Source: an uncultured Oscillospiraceae bacterium
GTDB taxonomy: Bacteria; Bacillota_A; Clostridia; Oscillospirales; Oscillospiraceae
DNA length: 27,092 bases
Direction of reading: 5' to 3'
Assembly (NCBI GenBank): GCA_900769845.1
Contig: CAAGIF010000088.1
Span: 1 to 27,092, forward strand
Shown: positions 25,390 through 27,092 of the stretch, piece after piece
Position numbering within the stretch: the first letter of the stretch is position 1
Layout: each line of letters opens with the position of its first letter
The notes under the pieces: generated by a model
The model's input: only the letters and a program-made list of their open reading frames with translations
What the model was told of the DNA's origin: nothing
Database searches by the model: none
Position numbers and translations under genes: made by a program

Positions 25390-26666
25390 GCCCAGTTTCC
25401 TCCTTTCGTGATCTGCTCCACAATCTCATCTTCGGTATAGTAACGGGCTGTGGTGTAGGTACGGAGCTTATTGGAAGAAGTGATCACCGGCATCGGGCCG
25501 CACAGAGGATTATTCATGTACATCAGCGGGCAAATGCTGGAGAGGATCACGCCGGTAGCTGCCAGCCGGGCAGCATACTCGCTCTTTTCAAATTCCTTTT
25601 TCACAGCGGGAGCCGTGGTAAATACGGTGGGGATCAGAACCTTGGCCTTACCGGATTCCTTCAGCCCTTGCTCCACCCGATCCGTCCAATCCTTCAACTG
25701 CTGCAGGCTCATGTGGGGACAGCCCACGAAGCACAGCTTGGGCTTTGCCTCTGCATTCTTCCAGATCACGGGATAGTTATTCTTTACCCGCTCCAGTTCC
25801 GCATCGTCGATGACATAGACCTTCGCGCCGGGAGCCACCATGGCAGCGCCCTGCTCCTTGGCTTCGGGAGTCAGATTCTCGATGTGATAAAGACCCACAG
25901 CGCCATTGGAGGCAGTGGCTGCACCAAAGTCCTTCAGATAGGTGCAGGCCGCATCATCCAGTTCCGTGCCCAGCCACTTTTCCATGCCGGTAACGAAGGG
26001 AACTTCCTCCATGACCTTCATGCCAATGGCGGAGCCCAGAAGCTGGGCCTCAGGTTTCTTGGTGGTTTCCACCTTGATGATCCAGGTTGCCTTCCGCCCC
26101 TCATCGGTCAGCAGACCGAAGTGGGGGACATAGCCCGCGATGGAGCCCATGATATCCATGATACCGGAGTTTCGGTTGCACCGGGCGCCCAGAACGGAGT
26201 TGGCATACACCACAGCGGAGGATTCTGCCCAGCTCAGAACATCGCCCATCTTGGGCTTGTTGCCCACCTGGTCCAGATAGCAGGCGCAGGTGAAAGCATC
26301 CTCGTTCAGCAGACCCATGGCCTTCAGCTGGCCCTCATAGAACTCCTGACGGGAGTACATAAAGTTGTTGAAAATAAACTTCTGCAGGAAATTTGCAGGA
26401 ACGTTTTTATCCAGAGGCCGGGGATCAACGGAGAATTTCTGACCGGAAACCGCGCCGGCTTCGATGAGCTTGTTCATCAGATCGTACACCGGGCCCAGGG
26501 CCTTCAGGCCGAAGGAGGTGACCAGATGGTTATATTCCGAGGTAACCGGCACCATTTTATCCGCGCCGAAAACCTCGCCGTACATCACCAGAGTCTTCCA
26601 GACCTTTGCCAGGGTCTCGCCCTGAGAGCCATTCAATATGGCTTGCTGTTCATCTGTTAAATACAT
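25386..26666 (-). CDS. Aconitase X large (catalytic) subunit, DUF521 family
   Basis: A 426-residue protein matching the catalytic subunit of aconitase X. It begins Met-Tyr-Leu-Thr-Asp-Glu-Gln-Gln, as is usual in the family. The signature Trp-Ala-Glu-Ser-Ser-Ala-Val-Val-Tyr-Ala-Asn-Ser-Val-Leu-Gly-Ala-Arg is near residues 146-162, Gly-Cys-Pro-His near 315 and Thr-Ser-Ser-Asn-Lys near 396. Likely iron-sulfur ligands are a Cys in Thr-Cys-Ala-Cys (about 126-129), the Cys of Gly-Cys-Pro-His and the Cys of Ser-Ile-Cys-Pro near 379; this is inference from family patterns. Gly-Ala-Arg is followed by Cys where I expect Thr. An ATG at 26672 is an alternative start, but AAAGGA is better spaced for 26666. 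It follows a flavoenzyme gene by about 34 bases. Confidence 0.9.
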   Translation of the reverse strand: MYLTDEQQAILNGSQGETLAKVWKTLVMYGEVFGADKMVPVTSEYNHLVTSFGLKALGPVYDLMNKLIEAGAVSGQKFSVDPRPLDKNVPANFLQKFIFNNFMYSRQEFYEGQLKAMGLLNEDAFTCACYLDQVGNKPKMGDVLSWAESSAVVYANSVLGARCNRNSGIMDIMGSIAGYVPHFGLLTDEGRKATWIIKVETTKKPEAQLLGSAIGMKVMEEVPFVTGMEKWLGTELDDAACTYLKDFGAATASNGAVGLYHIENLTPEAKEQGAAMVAPGAKVYVIDDAELERVKNNYPVIWKNAEAKPKLCFVGCPHMSLQQLKDWTDRVEQGLKESGKAKVLIPTVFTTAPAVKKEFEKSEYAARLAATGVILSSICPLMYMNNPLCGPMPVITSSNKLRTYTTARYYTEDEIVEQITKGGNWA

Positions 26667-26700
26667 AGACATTTTCCTTTCACATTCGTGATGCCGCGTC

Positions 26701-27092
26701 TTACAGCTTCATGCAGACATCCCAGGCCTGCCAGATAACGGTACGCAGGTTGCCCACCTTGTCCGCATCGCCGATGATATGGACATGCTTGCCTTTCTCC
26801 ACCAGGGGAGCAGGCTTGTAGCCAACGGACAGAATCACACTATCGGAAGCGATCTTATACTGCATGCCGTTCTTGTCCTTCACAAGGACACCGTCATCCT
26901 GGATCTCGCAGACGCTGGTTTCCAGATGGACGGGAACCTTATTAGCCTTGAAGAAATCCCGGAGGAAGCTGGTGTTGGCGAGGCAGATACCGGGCGTGCA
27001 AACCAGATCGTCCATCATCTCCACGATGGTGGGTTTCTTGCCCTGCAGGTACAGCTCGTAAGCGATCTCACAGCCGGTCAGGCCACCGCCGA
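26701..27092 (-). CDS. Flavin/NADH oxidoreductase of the 2-enoate reductase type, C-terminal part
   Basis: The gene enters from the right edge; 130 residues up to its stop are present. At the edge there is a nucleotide-binding Gly-Gly-Gly-Leu-Thr-Gly-Cys-Glu-Ile. Further in are Val-Ile-Leu-Ser-Val-Gly-Tyr-Lys-Pro and a last Ile-Ile-Gly-Asp-Ala motif, about 25 residues before the C-terminus. These fit the pyridine-nucleotide-disulfide-type domain that ends multi-domain old-yellow-enzyme proteins such as 2,4-dienoyl-CoA reductase, 2-enoate reductase and BaiCD/BaiH. The catalytic FMN barrel and 4Fe-4S Cys cluster would lie outside the window, so another FAD-dependent oxidoreductase remains possible. 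It is the gene before the aconitase X subunits and probably in the same operon. Confidence 0.8.
   Translation of the reverse strand, partial: GGGLTGCEIAYELYLQGKKPTIVEMMDDLVCTPGICLANTSFLRDFFKANKVPVHLETSVCEIQDDGVLVKDKNGMQYKIASDSVILSVGYKPAPLVEKGKHVHIIGDADKVGNLRTVIWQAWDVCMKL

Overview
This window looks like a chromosomal segment of a low-redundancy, moderately GC-rich Gram-positive anaerobe of the class Clostridia, most likely the Oscillospiraceae/Ruminococcaceae group. The evidence is the Firmicutes-type SRP/16S-processing operon (ylxM-ffh-rpsP-khpA-rimM-trmD), Gram-positive style ribosome binding sites, the DUF1934-ddl pair, a VanW/YoaR-type wall protein, a DegV protein and a fused ThrE-type exporter. 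The genus assignment is an inference; no rRNA or tRNA gene is present. No CRISPR array, insertion sequence, prophage or integrase was seen.

Layout. (1) 1-2353: the N-terminal part of a copper-type P1B ATPase runs leftward out of the window. It is divergent from an HxlR-family regulator (TTG start, conserved Cys6), which appears to be co-transcribed with a DegV fatty-acid-binding protein. The two divergent promoters overlap, and a palindrome lies beside them. (2) 2352-4392: a ThrE-type threonine/serine exporter is convergent with a Sir2 deacylase, and the two share a bidirectional hairpin. (3) 4434-8141: an SRP/ribosome-maturation operon transcribed leftward from a perfect consensus sigma-A promoter (8113-8141) to a strong terminator (4434-4468). 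(4) 8177-19337: a DNA-repair region with radC-uvrB (leftward), uvrA (leftward) and pth-mfd (rightward), interrupted by a cytosolic histidine-kinase-like protein whose phospho-acceptor His is replaced by Arg. (5) 19365-24836: cell-envelope genes: a membrane-anchored VanW protein, DUF1934-ddl, an unrecognised 135-residue protein and murC. (6) 24890-27092: a leftward operon of a partial flavin/NADH oxidoreductase of the 2-enoate reductase type, followed by the large and small subunits of a two-subunit aconitase X.

How the genes work together. UvrA, UvrB and Mfd supply damage recognition and transcription-coupled repair (uvrC is not here). Ffh, YlxM, bS16, KhpA, RimM and TrmD form a translation/secretion housekeeping unit. 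Ddl and MurC act in successive parts of peptidoglycan precursor synthesis. The aconitase X/flavoenzyme operon is the least explained part and the best candidate for an undescribed pathway. The pseudo-kinase in the repair region and the HxlR-CopA divergent pair are the next most interesting. Every gap between genes is shorter than 300 bases; structured gaps are annotated individually.
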